Source of the DNA: Anaerolineales bacterium | Lineage (GTDB): Bacteria; Chloroflexota; Anaerolineae; Anaerolineales; UBA4823 | Assembly: GCA_020060465.1 (NCBI GenBank) | Contig: JAGVAD010000062.1 | Span: 1 to 37,385 of the forward strand | Direction: 5' to 3' | Length of the DNA: 37,385 nt | In this document: positions 1 to 9,035 of the stretch, in pieces | Layout of the letters: every line of letters starts with the position of its first letter | How positions within the stretch are numbered: position 1 is the first letter of the stretch | Translations under genes and position numbers: made by a program | The notes under the pieces: generated by a model | Seen by the model: the letters and a program-made list of their open reading frames with translations, nothing else | Databases searched by the model: none | Told to the model about the DNA's origin: nothing

Positions 1-1
1 G

Positions 2-559
2 GCTTATGCTGGCGCGGCCGGCGCCGCCCTGGCAGCCATGGTCGCCCGCCTCACCCTGGGTAAGAAAAAGTACGCCGATGTCGAAGCGCAGATGTATGCG
101 CTGTTGGAGCGCGCTGAAAGTCTGCGCGCCTCGCTCACTGAGGCAATCCAGCGCGATGCGGAGGCTTTTTCCTCAGTGATGACAGCCCTTAAACTGCCCA
201 AAGACACGCCAGAAGAGGAGGCAGTGCGTCAGAAAGCGATCGAAGAAGCCACTCTCAATGCCGCCCGCGTGCCTTTGGATACGGCGCGCATGGCCGTCGA
301 AGTGATGGAACTGTCTGCCCAGGCGGCGACGCTGGGCAACCTGAACGCCATCAGCGACGGCGCTACTGGCGCCGCCCTGGCGCGCGCCGCCCTGACCGGC
401 GCGGGCTACAACGTGCGCATCAACCTCGCCAGCCTGGCCGATCCATCCGCAGGCGAACCTCTGCTGGCGGAAATTCGGCAGTTAGAGGCGCAAGCGAGCG
501 AAATCGAAGCGCGCATCCGTCAACAACTCGTCGAGCGCGGAGGGATGCCGCAGTTATGA
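2..559 (+). CDS. Formiminotransferase-cyclodeaminase-like protein (3' part)
   Basis: The reading frame is open from the left window edge, so the start is missing; the codon frame begins at base 2. The residues that remain match the FTCD_C family (formimidoyl- or methenyl-tetrahydrofolate cyclodeaminase/cyclohydrolase): a small-residue segment, then MVARLTLGKKKYADVE, a DAEAF..VM..LKLPK segment, and GNLNAISDGATGAALARAAL followed by NV.INL. Known members are all-helical cytosolic proteins of about 200 residues acting in one-carbon folate metabolism, so probably only a few tens of residues are missing. The stop overlaps the next start by 4 nt (ATGA), so the next lipoprotein gene may be translationally coupled. 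Family call is firm; the exact reaction is inferred. Confidence 0.85.
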   Translation, partial: AYAGAAGAALAAMVARLTLGKKKYADVEAQMYALLERAESLRASLTEAIQRDAEAFSSVMTALKLPKDTPEEEAVRQKAIEEATLNAARVPLDTARMAVEVMELSAQAATLGNLNAISDGATGAALARAALTGAGYNVRINLASLADPSAGEPLLAEIRQLEAQASEIEARIRQQLVERGGMPQL

Positions 560-1710
560 AATTATCCGCTGGGGCGCGGCTGCTGGCAAGCGGTTTGCTT
601 CTACTCACATCTGCTTGCCAGTTTATTGCGCCCATGCGAATTGCTGCCCATCCGGCTACAACGCAGCCGGTGGCGACCGAATGCCTCTCCAATGCAGATC
701 AACCTGGCCTGTGCGCATCGCCCGGTCAACCGACTTCGCCGACGCAAACGCCGCCATCTGCCGCGCCGCCTACGCTCACACCAACCGCCGCTCTGAGGGT
801 TGAACCTTCTTCAACTGCAAAGGAAGAACCAACCTCAACCCCGCTCAAGCCGACGCCTTGCCCGCCGGAATTTTGCGTTTACCAGGGCGTATTTTTTCTA
901 ATGCGGCCAATACAGCCGCCGGGCAACGACGTTATTGACGTCACTTACCGGTTCGGCAGCACCCAAAGCGGTTTGCGCGACCCGCATCACGGGGTGGAAT
1001 TTCTCAACGGCTATGGAACGCCTGTATTCGCTGCCGGAGATGGGCGCGTGGTGGTGGCCGGGACGGATCTTAACCCCACCTCGCCGCACGGCGTTTGGCC
1101 GATCACGTTTTATGGTCCCTACTCCAATTTTTACGGCAACCTGGTGGTCATTGAACACCAGCCGCCAGCCCAATTGTTACAGGCGCTGCCCGACCTGCCC
1201 CAGCCGATCTACACCCTGTACGGCCACCTTTCCGAGATTTCCGTGCAGGTCGGGCAGGTGGTGGCTGCTGGCGAGCCGATTGGCAAGGTCGGCATGAGCG
1301 GCATCGCCACCGGCAGCCACTTGCATTTCGAAGTGCGATTGGGAGAAAATACTTATAAAGCCTCCCGCAACCCTGAATTATGGCTGACGCCCCATCTAGA
1401 TGCTAACGGGCAGCCCATGGGGGCGATTGCCGGGCGCTTTGTGGATGCGTATGGCAACAGCCTGGAAATGCCCAGCATCGTGCTGCAATACCTGCCGCAA
1501 GGCCCAGATGGCCCCAGCGATTTTGAGGTGACATTACTCACCTATGAAGAAAAAGCCCTGATGAACCAGCCGCCGTGGCTGGAAAGTTTTGCCATTGGCG
1601 ACCTGCCAGCCGGCTGGTATCAATTGAGCTTTCCAATGGGTGGACTGCGCAAAGAGTTGGTGCAGGTCTTTCAGGGGCAAATCACCGCCGTCGTCTTTCG
1701 CAGCCAGTGA
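556..1710 (+). CDS. M23 family metallopeptidase lipoprotein
   Basis: A secreted, membrane-anchored peptidoglycan endopeptidase candidate of 384 residues. The N-terminus is a lipoprotein signal peptide with lipobox LTSAC (Cys21). A Pro/Thr/Ser-rich linker follows to about residue 110. The M23 (LytM-type) domain shows the expected metal-ligand motifs: HHGVEF, where Glu replaces the usual Asp, then LYGHLS, and GSHLHFEVR. The last 100 residues look like a small beta-sandwich of the carboxypeptidase-regulatory type (GRFVDAYGNSLEMPSIVL). ATG start overlaps the upstream stop by 4 nt. The Asp-to-Glu change in the first ligand motif could be tolerated or could reduce metal binding, so enzyme activity is not certain. 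Confidence 0.85.
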   Translation: MKLSAGARLLASGLLLLTSACQFIAPMRIAAHPATTQPVATECLSNADQPGLCASPGQPTSPTQTPPSAAPPTLTPTAALRVEPSSTAKEEPTSTPLKPTPCPPEFCVYQGVFFLMRPIQPPGNDVIDVTYRFGSTQSGLRDPHHGVEFLNGYGTPVFAAGDGRVVVAGTDLNPTSPHGVWPITFYGPYSNFYGNLVVIEHQPPAQLLQALPDLPQPIYTLYGHLSEISVQVGQVVAAGEPIGKVGMSGIATGSHLHFEVRLGENTYKASRNPELWLTPHLDANGQPMGAIAGRFVDAYGNSLEMPSIVLQYLPQGPDGPSDFEVTLLTYEEKALMNQPPWLESFAIGDLPAGWYQLSFPMGGLRKELVQVFQGQITAVVFRSQ

Positions 1711-1852
1711 GAGGCAAGCTTCAGCTTTGGGTTGCTGGCGGAGCGCCCGTTTTCCTGCCGATAAAAATCAGCGAAAGGTCGTTAAATATAGGCTGTTGGG
1801 GTAAAATCACGGTTGTATCTTTGATGCTGGCAGCTCAACTTTGGAGGTTCCT

Positions 1853-2407
1853 ATGGGATTAAAGCCCGATCATTGGATCCGCAAGATGGCGCTTGAACAG
1901 CGCATGATCGAGCCGTTCACCGATTCGCAGGTACGCAATGGGGTAATTTCGTTTGGGGTCTCATCTTACGGTTATGACATCCGCGTGGCAGATGAATTTA
2001 AGATCTTCACCAACGTTTTCTCGGCCATCGTGGACCCTAAATACTTCGACCCCAAGTCCATGGTTGATTTTAAAGGCGATGTATGCGTGATTCCGCCAAA
2101 CTCTTTTGCCCTGGCCAGAACGGTCGAATACTTTCGCATTCCTCGCAATGTGCTAACAGTCTGCCTGGGAAAGTCAACCTACGCCCGTTGCGGGATCATT
2201 GTAAATGTCACGCCCTTCGAGCCGGAGTGGGAGGGATATGTCACCCTGGAGATTTCCAACACCACGCCCTTGCCAGCCAAAATCTATGCCAACGAAGGCA
2301 TTGCCCAGGTGTTGTTTTTCGAGGCGGACGAAATGTGTGAGATTTCCTACGCCGACAAGAAGGGCAAATATCAAAAACAGCAATCCATCGTTTTGCCAAA
2401 GCTGTGA
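1853..2407 (+). CDS. dcd: dCTP deaminase
   Basis: Cytosolic trimeric enzyme converting dCTP to dUTP (or on to dUMP in bifunctional forms) for dTMP synthesis. The 184 residues are close to the usual length. Diagnostic motifs are present: [13 protein letters not shown], then [17 protein letters not shown] with the catalytic Glu region, and the C-terminal GKYQKQQ. I place the start at the ATG preceded by GGAGG (1843-1847) and not at the in-frame TTG 12 nt upstream. The gene sits between cell-wall hydrolase genes, and its stop overlaps the following GTG start by 4 nt, so a nucleotide gene is coupled to an envelope gene. From sequence alone I cannot tell mono- from bifunctional forms. Confidence 0.93.
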   Translation: MGLKPDHWIRKMALEQRMIEPFTDSQVRNGVISFGVSSYGYDIRVADEFKIFTNVFSAIVDPKYFDPKSMVDFKGDVCVIPPNSFALARTVEYFRIPRNVLTVCLGKSTYARCGIIVNVTPFEPEWEGYVTLEISNTTPLPAKIYANEGIAQVLFFEADEMCEISYADKKGKYQKQQSIVLPKL

Positions 2408-3969
2408 TCTCACCTACTCAACGACTCGCAGTTCGCCAAAAGCGGAAAACGATCTTTTTGCCCCTGGCTTGCATCTTTATCGCCTTGCTGGCCTGTTCAC
2501 GCAGCCAACGCGCCAGCAACGAACCATTTTGGAGCATCTCCAGACAAGGATTGCCCACCAGCCCCGCTCGCATCACTCAGACCCCGCCGGCGTGGATTCC
2601 CGCGCCGCGTCGCTCGCCTGGCGCCCCCATCCTCACCCCCACCCCCGACACGCCCCACAAACTGCCGGCCATTCGCACACACTCGGAAGAGTACGCGGTG
2701 CAGCCTGGCGACACGTTGGGGCTGATCGCCAACCGCTACGGCGTCAGTGTAGATCAGATCGTTAACGCCAACGACCTGCTCAACCCCAATATATTGTCCG
2801 TGGGGCAGATATTGACCATCCCTGCGCCAACCCCCCAACACAGCGGTCCGGATTTCAAGATCATACCCGATTCGGAGCTGGTGTATGGCCCTTACACGGT
2901 GTTGTTCAATATCGAAGAGTTTGTAAAAAAGCAGGATGGTTTCCTCTCCAGTTATTCCGAAGAAGTGGATGGAGAATCGCTCAGCGGGGCGCAAATCTTG
3001 CAACGTATCGCGCAAGATTACTCGGTCAACCCGCGCCTGCTCCTGGCAACATTGCAATATCAGACCGGATGGTTAACCAACCCTCGACCGGTCAAGAAAG
3101 ACCAGGATTATCCGCTGGGCTGGGTGGACCCAAACCGCAAAGGATTGTATCGTCAGCTCGCCTGGGCGGCGAACACCCTGAACGGCGGCTATTACCTCTG
3201 GCGCTACGGGCGCGCGGCGACCTGGGTTCTGGCAGATGGAAATATTGTGCCGATTGCCCCCACCATAAACGCAGGGACGGCTGCTGTGCAATACTTTTTC
3301 GCTCAGTTCCATGACCGTTCTGCCTGGGAAAAAGCCGTCTCATCCGAAGGCCTGTTTGCCGCTTACAATGCGCTCTTCGGCTATCCATTCGATTATGCCA
3401 TCGAGCCGCTGATCCCGGCCGATCTGTTCCAGCCAGCCATGCAACTGCCTTTCGAGCCGGGCGCGGTATGGTATTACACCGGCGGTCCGCATGGCGGTTG
3501 GGGCGATGGCTCCGCCTGGGCCGCCCTGGATTTTGCGCCCCCAGGAGAGGCGCTGGGCTGCGTGATGAACGACGCCTGGGTGGTCGCCGTGGCTGATGGA
3601 TTGATCCTGCGCGCCAAAAACGGCGCTGTAATCCAGGACCTGGACGGCGACGGATTGGAGCAAACCGGCTGGACGGTGTTATACATGCATATCGAGGAGC
3701 GTGATCGGGTTCTGCCGGGCGTCTTTCTGAAGGCGGGCGAGCGCATCGGCCATCCTTCTTGCGAGGGCGGCGTGTCTTCTGGCACCCACGTACACCTGGC
3801 GCGCAGGTATAATGGGGAATGGATCGCCGCAGCCGGGCCCATCCCCTTCGTGTTGGATGGATGGGTGGCGAAAGGAAGCGAACGAGAATATGACGGTTAT
3901 CTGTTGCGCGGAGGCAAGCAAATCGAAGCTTACGCCGGAATAGCGCCAAATAACGGAATTCAGCGTTGA
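2404..3969 (+). CDS. LysM / lysozyme-like / M23 peptidase lipoprotein, paralog 1
   Basis: Probable surface-anchored peptidoglycan hydrolase, 521 residues. Order: lipoprotein signal with lipobox ending at Cys31 (ALLAC); Pro-rich linker; LysM about residues 96-140 ([19 protein letters not shown]); a helical segment about 197-310 containing [17 protein letters not shown] and a later [14 protein letters not shown] that resembles a lysozyme/SLT fold; an M23-type domain about 355-490 with GGPH (His363), ALDF (Asp376), YMHI (His429) and GTHVHLARR (His462, His464). A DLDGDG loop (412-417) sits inside the M23 domain. The start is a GTG overlapping the dcd stop by 4 nt; translation is probably coupled. 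First of three tandem paralogs. Domain calls for LysM and M23 are firm; the lysozyme-like middle is inferred. Confidence 0.85.
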   Translation: MISPTQRLAVRQKRKTIFLPLACIFIALLACSRSQRASNEPFWSISRQGLPTSPARITQTPPAWIPAPRRSPGAPILTPTPDTPHKLPAIRTHSEEYAVQPGDTLGLIANRYGVSVDQIVNANDLLNPNILSVGQILTIPAPTPQHSGPDFKIIPDSELVYGPYTVLFNIEEFVKKQDGFLSSYSEEVDGESLSGAQILQRIAQDYSVNPRLLLATLQYQTGWLTNPRPVKKDQDYPLGWVDPNRKGLYRQLAWAANTLNGGYYLWRYGRAATWVLADGNIVPIAPTINAGTAAVQYFFAQFHDRSAWEKAVSSEGLFAAYNALFGYPFDYAIEPLIPADLFQPAMQLPFEPGAVWYYTGGPHGGWGDGSAWAALDFAPPGEALGCVMNDAWVVAVADGLILRAKNGAVIQDLDGDGLEQTGWTVLYMHIEERDRVLPGVFLKAGERIGHPSCEGGVSSGTHVHLARRYNGEWIAAAGPIPFVLDGWVAKGSEREYDGYLLRGGKQIEAYAGIAPNNGIQR

Positions 3970-5642
3970 AGCCTCTTAGAACACAGGCGCTTGCCGCTCA
4001 CGTTTTTTGCAGCTTATTGATCAGCGTTCTGGCTACTTCCTGCGTCGCCAGCGGCGGATATTGGATTCCGCCCAGTTCTCCACCGACGCCCGCGGCGCTG
4101 GCTTTGGCGCCTCAGATCGGCTTGCAGTCCGAAGATCCGCCCGTTGTGCTGCTGGAGGCTTCTCCCACCCCCTCCATACCTCCCGCCATTCCCATAACCA
4201 TCGAGCCGATTGATGACCCTACATTAACGGCAGTCAGTGAAACTCCCACGCAACCGCCCGGCGAGACCTTTACCTCGCCCACGCTGCTGCCGCCTTCAGC
4301 CACACCGGAAATATATGTGGTGGATACCGCACCCATTCTGTATTACGCCCAGGCGGCTGATACATTGAAGGTGGTGGCGGTGCGCTTTGGGGTAACGCCA
4401 GCGGAGATCACTTCGCCAGAACCCATCCCGGAAACTGCTTTTATCAACCCAGGTCAATTGTTAATCATTCCGCGCAAGTTGGGCAACACCACCTCCTCTC
4501 AACAAATCATGCCCGATAGCGAGGTGGTGTATTCGCCCTCCGCAGTCAATTTCGATACGCTGGAATTTGTGCGCCAGGCTGGGGGGTATCTCAGCTCATA
4601 CAAAGAATGGCATAAAAGCACTGGAATGAAATCCGGCGCGGAGATTGTGCAGCGGGTAGCGATCGAAAACTCGATTAACCCGCGGCTTCTACTGTCTTTA
4701 CTGGAATATCACAGCCATTGGGTGTATGGTATGCCGCAAGGCAGAGAGCAGACCGACTATCCAATGGGGTTGGTCTTGCCTAACGCCAAAGGTCTTTACA
4801 ATCAACTAGTCTGGAGCGTCAACCAGCTCTCCATCGGCTATTACGCCTACCGAGAGGGCCGCCTGACGCAAATACGCTTTTCGGACGGCGCAACCGCTCG
4901 CCTGGCGCCAGACCTGAACGCCGGCACAGCCGCCCTTCAATATTACTTTTCCAAACTATACGAGAGCCAGCGCTGGCTGGATGCGCTCAACCCGGATGTG
5001 GGTTTGCCTGCATTGCATACCACCATGTTCGGCAACCCCTGGGAGCGAGCGAAGACCGTTGAGCCGCTCTTTCCCGCTGGCGTCACCCAACCGCAGTTGA
5101 TCTTACCCTTCATGCGCAATTGGACCTGGAGTTACACCGGCGGACCGCATGGTGCATGGGAACAGGAGGGCGCATACGCCGCCCTGGATTTTGCCCCTGG
5201 CTCCAACGAATCCGGCTGCGTCCAATCAGACGCCTGGGCAACAGCCGCTGCTGCTGGGCTGGTGGTGCGCACGGGGCCAGGTCTGGTGGTGCTGGATCTG
5301 GATGGCGATGGTTATGAACAAACCGGCTGGGTACTGGTCTATCTGCATATCGCCGAGAAGGGCCGCGTTCAATTGGGGGATTGGGTGGCTGCCGGCGATC
5401 CAATTGGTCGCCCCTCCTGCGAAGGCGGCTTCGCCACCGGCACGCACATTCACATTGCACGCAAGTTCAACGGAGAGTGGGTGCCAGCGGATGGGCCGCT
5501 GCCTTTCAACCTGGGTGGCTGGGTCGCCCATGCCGGACCTATGCCCTACACCGGCACCCTGACGCGAGACGGAATTACCCTCACCGCCTGCACTTGCAGC
5601 AATTACTTAACTTTTATCACCCGCACGGATGATGATCCCTGA
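3966..5642 (+). CDS. LysM-like / lysozyme-like / M23 peptidase lipoprotein, paralog 2
   Basis: Second of three tandem paralogs, 558 residues. Lipobox LATSC (Cys26), then a long Pro/Thr-rich linker, a weak LysM (YYAQAADTLKVVAVRFGVTP), the helical segment with INPRLLLSLLEYHSHW, and an M23-type domain with GGPHGAW, ALDFAPG, YLHIAEKG and GTHIHIARK. The DLDGDG loop is conserved (DLDGDGYEQTGW). The C-terminus has a CTC motif (LTACTCSNY) shared with paralog 3 but absent from paralog 1. The start is a TTG overlapping the previous stop (TTGA), without its own good ribosome binding site, so expression probably depends on re-initiation. The LysM lacks the usual PGDT, suggesting weakened glycan binding. 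Confidence 0.83.
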   Translation: MKPLRTQALAAHVFCSLLISVLATSCVASGGYWIPPSSPPTPAALALAPQIGLQSEDPPVVLLEASPTPSIPPAIPITIEPIDDPTLTAVSETPTQPPGETFTSPTLLPPSATPEIYVVDTAPILYYAQAADTLKVVAVRFGVTPAEITSPEPIPETAFINPGQLLIIPRKLGNTTSSQQIMPDSEVVYSPSAVNFDTLEFVRQAGGYLSSYKEWHKSTGMKSGAEIVQRVAIENSINPRLLLSLLEYHSHWVYGMPQGREQTDYPMGLVLPNAKGLYNQLVWSVNQLSIGYYAYREGRLTQIRFSDGATARLAPDLNAGTAALQYYFSKLYESQRWLDALNPDVGLPALHTTMFGNPWERAKTVEPLFPAGVTQPQLILPFMRNWTWSYTGGPHGAWEQEGAYAALDFAPGSNESGCVQSDAWATAAAAGLVVRTGPGLVVLDLDGDGYEQTGWVLVYLHIAEKGRVQLGDWVAAGDPIGRPSCEGGFATGTHIHIARKFNGEWVPADGPLPFNLGGWVAHAGPMPYTGTLTRDGITLTACTCSNYLTFITRTDDDP

Positions 5643-7242
5643 GTTGTTCGCGCTGGCGTTGTCTGCCAGCCGCCGCTTTCATCTCTTTCTGGGTCTGATG
5701 GTCGCCGCAAGTCTGGCGCTGAGCGCCTGTCAGCCATTGGCTGCCGCGCCGCTCAGCGCAGGGAGCGAGGCTTCCGCGGTTCAGGAGGACGCGTCGGCTA
5801 TGAACGTCGCCCAGGTTGAAAACGTCGCCGTCACCCCCACCTCAGCTTTCCCTGAAAGGCCGCGCTACGAGCCAGGCGAGCTGGTGGATTACATCGCCCA
5901 AACCGGAGACACCCTGCCGGGGCTGGCGGTGCGTTTCAACACCAGCGTTGCGGAAATCCTGCAAGCCAATCCCTTCATCCCGGTCACCGCCACCACGATG
6001 CCGCCGGGTATGCCAATGAAGATACCCATCTACTACCTGCCGTTGTGGGGCTCTCCCTATCAAATCCTTCCCGACAGCCTGTTCCCCAATGGGCCGGCGC
6101 AGGTCGGTTTCGACGTTGCGACTTTTGTGGCCGAACACCCAGGCTGGTTGAAAGATTATCAAAGTTATGTAGCCGACGCCAATCGCAGCGGAGCGGAGAT
6201 CGTCGAATATATCGCTCGTTATTACAGCGTCAGCCCGCGTCTGCTGTTAGCGCTGCTGGAATATCAAGCCGGCGCGCTCAGCCAGCCCACCCTGGCGGAG
6301 GAACTGGAAGATTATCCGCTAGGTTATCGCCGCTGGAGTCATAAAGGGCTGTTTATGCAGCTTAGCTGGGCGGCAAATCAGCTCAATGACGCTTACTACC
6401 GCTATCGCACTGCTAAACTGACCGAGTTGACCCATTCGGATGGACGCATCGAACGTATTGACCCCTGGCAAAACGCGGCTACCGCGGCGTTGATGAATTA
6501 TTTCAATAACCTGTACAATTACCCGGATTACGTGAAAGCCATCTCTCCAGATGGTTTCGCTCGCCTCTACCGCGATCTGTTCGGCGACCCCTGGCAAAAC
6601 GTGGAGCCGCACATCCCCGGCAGCCTGACCCAACCGGCGTTTTTGCTGCCATTTGAGCCGGGCGACGTGTGGGCGCTCACCGGCGGGCCGCACACTGCCT
6701 GGGGGACAGGCGAGCCATTGGCTGCGCTGGATTTCGCCCCGCCTTCCAAATCCGCCGGTTGTGTGTCCAGCAATGTCTGGGCAACTGCCGTGGCAGACGG
6801 CGTGGTGGTGCGCTCCGAGATTGGTCAGGTGATGATTGATCTGGATGGCGACGGCGACGAACGCACCGGTTGGAATATCTTATATCTTCATGTAGCCTCG
6901 AATGGACGAGTTCCACTGGGCGCGGTGGTAAAGCAAGGCGACCCCATCGGACATCCATCTTGCGAGGGAGGCTCGGCTACCGGCACGCATATCCATATCG
7001 CCCGCAAATACAACGGCGAATGGATGCCTGCGGAGGGGTTGGGCAACGGCATCCTGGCTTTTAACCTGGAGGGTTGGACAGCGCGCAACGGCAGCCGTCC
7101 CTATCTGGGCACGCTGGTGCGCAACTCCCTGGTTGTGACTGCCTGCACATGCTCGAACGCCCGCAGCTTTATCAAAAGCGACCGCCTTCCTCTTGTGAAA
7201 CCGACCCCTGTCGCCTCAGAGATTCAACAACCCGCCCCTTGA
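5629..7242 (+). CDS. LysM-like / lysozyme-like / M23 peptidase lipoprotein, paralog 3
   Basis: Third tandem paralog, 537 residues. It starts with ATG-ATG 14 nt before the end of paralog 2. Signal peptide with lipobox LSAC (Cys34); LysM about 86-133 (YIAQTGDTLPGLAVRFNTS); helical segment with SVSPRLLLALLEYQAGA; M23-type domain with GGPHTAW, ALDFAPP, YLHVASNG and GTHIHIARKYNGEW. The DLDGDGDERTGW loop and the CTCSN motif near the end are retained. No downstream partner is coupled: an AT-rich promoter region follows. The three copies share the same architecture but differ strongly in the linkers, pointing to an old duplication. Likely role: cell-wall remodelling at the surface; substrate specificity is unknown. 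Confidence 0.84.
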   Translation: MMIPELFALALSASRRFHLFLGLMVAASLALSACQPLAAAPLSAGSEASAVQEDASAMNVAQVENVAVTPTSAFPERPRYEPGELVDYIAQTGDTLPGLAVRFNTSVAEILQANPFIPVTATTMPPGMPMKIPIYYLPLWGSPYQILPDSLFPNGPAQVGFDVATFVAEHPGWLKDYQSYVADANRSGAEIVEYIARYYSVSPRLLLALLEYQAGALSQPTLAEELEDYPLGYRRWSHKGLFMQLSWAANQLNDAYYRYRTAKLTELTHSDGRIERIDPWQNAATAALMNYFNNLYNYPDYVKAISPDGFARLYRDLFGDPWQNVEPHIPGSLTQPAFLLPFEPGDVWALTGGPHTAWGTGEPLAALDFAPPSKSAGCVSSNVWATAVADGVVVRSEIGQVMIDLDGDGDERTGWNILYLHVASNGRVPLGAVVKQGDPIGHPSCEGGSATGTHIHIARKYNGEWMPAEGLGNGILAFNLEGWTARNGSRPYLGTLVRNSLVVTACTCSNARSFIKSDRLPLVKPTPVASEIQQPAP

Positions 7243-7283
7243 TTTCAATAAATTCAAAAATATATTTAATAATATCAAATATA

Positions 7284-7325
7284 ATCTTGACAATTTTAAA
7301 CATCGAGCTATAATAGGGTCAAGAT
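7284..7325. promoter_or_regulatory. Inverted repeat bracketing the promoter (operator candidate)
   Basis: ATCTTGAC (7284-7291) and its exact reverse complement GTCAAGAT (7318-7325) flank the promoter. The left arm covers the -35 box and the right arm the expected start site; the match extends outward (AAATAT and ATATTT) with one extra base. This placement is typical of a repressor site; the downstream DUF2089 protein is a possible but unproven ligand. Confidence 0.5.
7287..7314 (+). promoter_or_regulatory. Consensus sigma-70 promoter for the DUF2089 operon
   Basis: A perfect -35 TTGACA (7287-7292) and a perfect -10 TATAAT (7309-7314) are separated by 16 nt in a very AT-rich stretch after paralog 3. 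Expected transcription start is near 7321, about 38 nt before the DUF2089 ATG. Confidence 0.85.
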
Positions 7326-7358
7326 ATATTTGAGTCTTGCTTGTGGAAGGAAATCGTT

Positions 7359-7745
7359 ATGAACCCCATTCCCAGCCGATGCCCGCTTTGTGGGGGCGAA
7401 CTGGTTGTCACCCGTATTTATTGCCGCGACTGCGACACCACCCTCGAAGGTCGCTTCACCAGCGGGCCATTTAGCCAGCTTACACCTGAACAAATAAACT
7501 TCATCATCACTTTTGTGCGCTGCGAAGGCAAGATCACCCGCATGGAAGATGAGATCGGGCTTTCCTATCCGACGATACGCAATCGTTTGCACGAAGTCAT
7601 TCGCGCCCTGGGATATGAGCCAGGCAGCGGAGAAGAAAGCCTCGTTTTAACCGAACAGGAACGCCAGAAAATCCTGGAAGACCTGGATGCCGGGCGCATC
7701 AGCGCGGAACAAGCCATGCAGATGTTGCGCGAAGCGGAGGAATAA
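7359..7745 (+). CDS. DUF2089 family protein (zinc-ribbon + HTH-like regulator)
   Basis: 128 residues. The N-terminal CPLCGGELVVTRIYCRDCDT carries two CxxC pairs (zinc ribbon). The middle (LTPEQINFIITFVRCEGKI, then LSYPTIRNRLHEVI) matches the DUF2089 signature and looks like a sigma-4-type helix-turn-helix. The last 35 residues (LTEQERQKILEDLDAGRISAEQAMQML) are the small helical hairpin also found in the three following genes. The ATG preceded by AAGGA 7 nt upstream is the start; the upstream in-frame TTG overlaps that site. First gene of the operon behind the consensus promoter. Function is unknown in the family; a DNA-binding regulator is inferred. Confidence 0.85.
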   Translation: MNPIPSRCPLCGGELVVTRIYCRDCDTTLEGRFTSGPFSQLTPEQINFIITFVRCEGKITRMEDEIGLSYPTIRNRLHEVIRALGYEPGSGEESLVLTEQERQKILEDLDAGRISAEQAMQMLREAEE

Positions 7746-7746
7746 A

Positions 7747-9006
7747 ATGAGCAACCAAACTCTGGATACGGGTCCTGTGCCCGAAGTCTTTTTCGATCAG
7801 GCGCTTGGCGATCTGCAAGTGCGCGGTTGGGAAGAGCCTCGCCTGTCAATTCAAGCGGAACCGGAAACGCTGCAACTGGAACAGCAAGATGATGTAATCC
7901 ATCTGAGCTGCCAGGGCGATTGCGACCTGCGTTTACCCGTTGGCGCAACGCTGCGGATCGGCGTGGTCAACGGCGATTTGAGCCTCAAACTGCTGGAAGA
8001 TCAGCTCTTTATTGGAGAAGTGCGCGGCGATCTCTTTCTGCGCAACATCGCCGCGGCGCAGATCCAAACTGTGCATGGCGATCTGGCAGTAAAAAACGCC
8101 TCCGACGACCTCAGTATAGACCTCGTCCACGGGGACGCAGACATCCGTCAGGTGGCGGGTCAATGCGTTGTGAACGAGGTGCTGGGCAACCTGGATCTGG
8201 CGAGCGTGGACGGAGATATTCAGGTTGGCGTGCGAGGCAACGCCCGCCTGCGATTGGACAGATTGAGCGGCTCTGAATACAAAATCCAGGCTGGAGGAGA
8301 TATTTATTGTTACTTGCCGGATGACGCCGATGCGCAGATCAGCCTGACCAGCGAAGGAGAACGCATCAAAGTGCGCTTGCCGCAAGGCTCCAAAACGTTC
8401 CCACAAGCGCAATATAAACTCACTCTGGGAGAAGGCGCGGCTTCACTGACTCTGATTGCGTCTGGCGCCGTCTATCTGTTTGTAGAAAAATCCGGTTGGA
8501 GCGAGACAGAACCAGCCCACAGTTTTCCCGGCGCGATGCCCGGCAATTACGGTGAGCAGATTGCTCAACAGATTGAGGCGCAAATGCAGGCGCAAATGGC
8601 TGAAATCACGCGGCGGCTAAACGAACAGATGGAGCATCTGACGGATCGCCTGGGCAAGATCGGGCTTACGACCGAAGAGAGCGAACGCATCGTCGAACAG
8701 GCTCGACGCGCCAGCGAGCGGGAAGCCTCCCGCGCCCAAGAGAAGCTGCGCCGCGCCCAGGAGAAACTGGAACGCAAGCTGGAAGCGCAGCGCCGCCGCG
8801 CGGAGCAACATGCCCAAATGGCTGACCGGCGCAGCCGTCGGCACACCTGGAGTTTTGAATGGCCCGCGCCGGCAACGCCGCCTGCCTCGTCTAAAGACGC
8901 CTCCACCGAGGAAGAACGCTTGATGATCCTGCGCATGTTGGAACAGAAAAAAATCACCCTGGAACAGGCTGATCAGCTTCTATCGGCGCTGGAAGGCGAC
9001 GAATAA
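7747..9006 (+). CDS. YvlB/DUF4097-like beta-solenoid protein with SHOCT-like hairpin
   Basis: 419 residues, start at the ATG one base after the DUF2089 stop with GGAGG upstream. Residues about 65-230 form repeated short beta strands with GDL or GDI turns (VNGDLSLK, VRGDLFLR, VHGDLAVK, VHGDADIR, LGNLDLAS, VDGDIQVG), typical of DUF4097/toast-rack type solenoids. A long Arg/Ala/Glu coiled coil follows (about 275-375). The C-terminus (ERLMILRMLEQKKITLEQADQLLSAL) is the same helical hairpin as in the neighbours, as in YvlB proteins. No signal peptide or membrane segment is visible, so it is probably cytosolic or peripheral. Known relatives are linked to envelope stress; the role here is inferred. 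Confidence 0.75.
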   Translation: MSNQTLDTGPVPEVFFDQALGDLQVRGWEEPRLSIQAEPETLQLEQQDDVIHLSCQGDCDLRLPVGATLRIGVVNGDLSLKLLEDQLFIGEVRGDLFLRNIAAAQIQTVHGDLAVKNASDDLSIDLVHGDADIRQVAGQCVVNEVLGNLDLASVDGDIQVGVRGNARLRLDRLSGSEYKIQAGGDIYCYLPDDADAQISLTSEGERIKVRLPQGSKTFPQAQYKLTLGEGAASLTLIASGAVYLFVEKSGWSETEPAHSFPGAMPGNYGEQIAQQIEAQMQAQMAEITRRLNEQMEHLTDRLGKIGLTTEESERIVEQARRASEREASRAQEKLRRAQEKLERKLEAQRRRAEQHAQMADRRSRRHTWSFEWPAPATPPASSKDASTEEERLMILRMLEQKKITLEQADQLLSALEGDE

Positions 9007-9035
9007 ACAGTCTGGGTTACACAGGAAGGTGAGCC

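Noticed and set aside
2205..2765. Open frame spanning the dcd/LysM junction
   Set aside because: Out-of-frame shadow, His/Pro/Arg-rich, with no domain; both genes it overlaps are well supported.
3092..3949. Long antisense open frame (285 codons) opposite the first LysM-M23 gene
   Set aside because: Rich in Arg/Pro with no recognisable domain; it is the typical shadow of a GC-rich coding strand that has clear LysM and M23 motifs.
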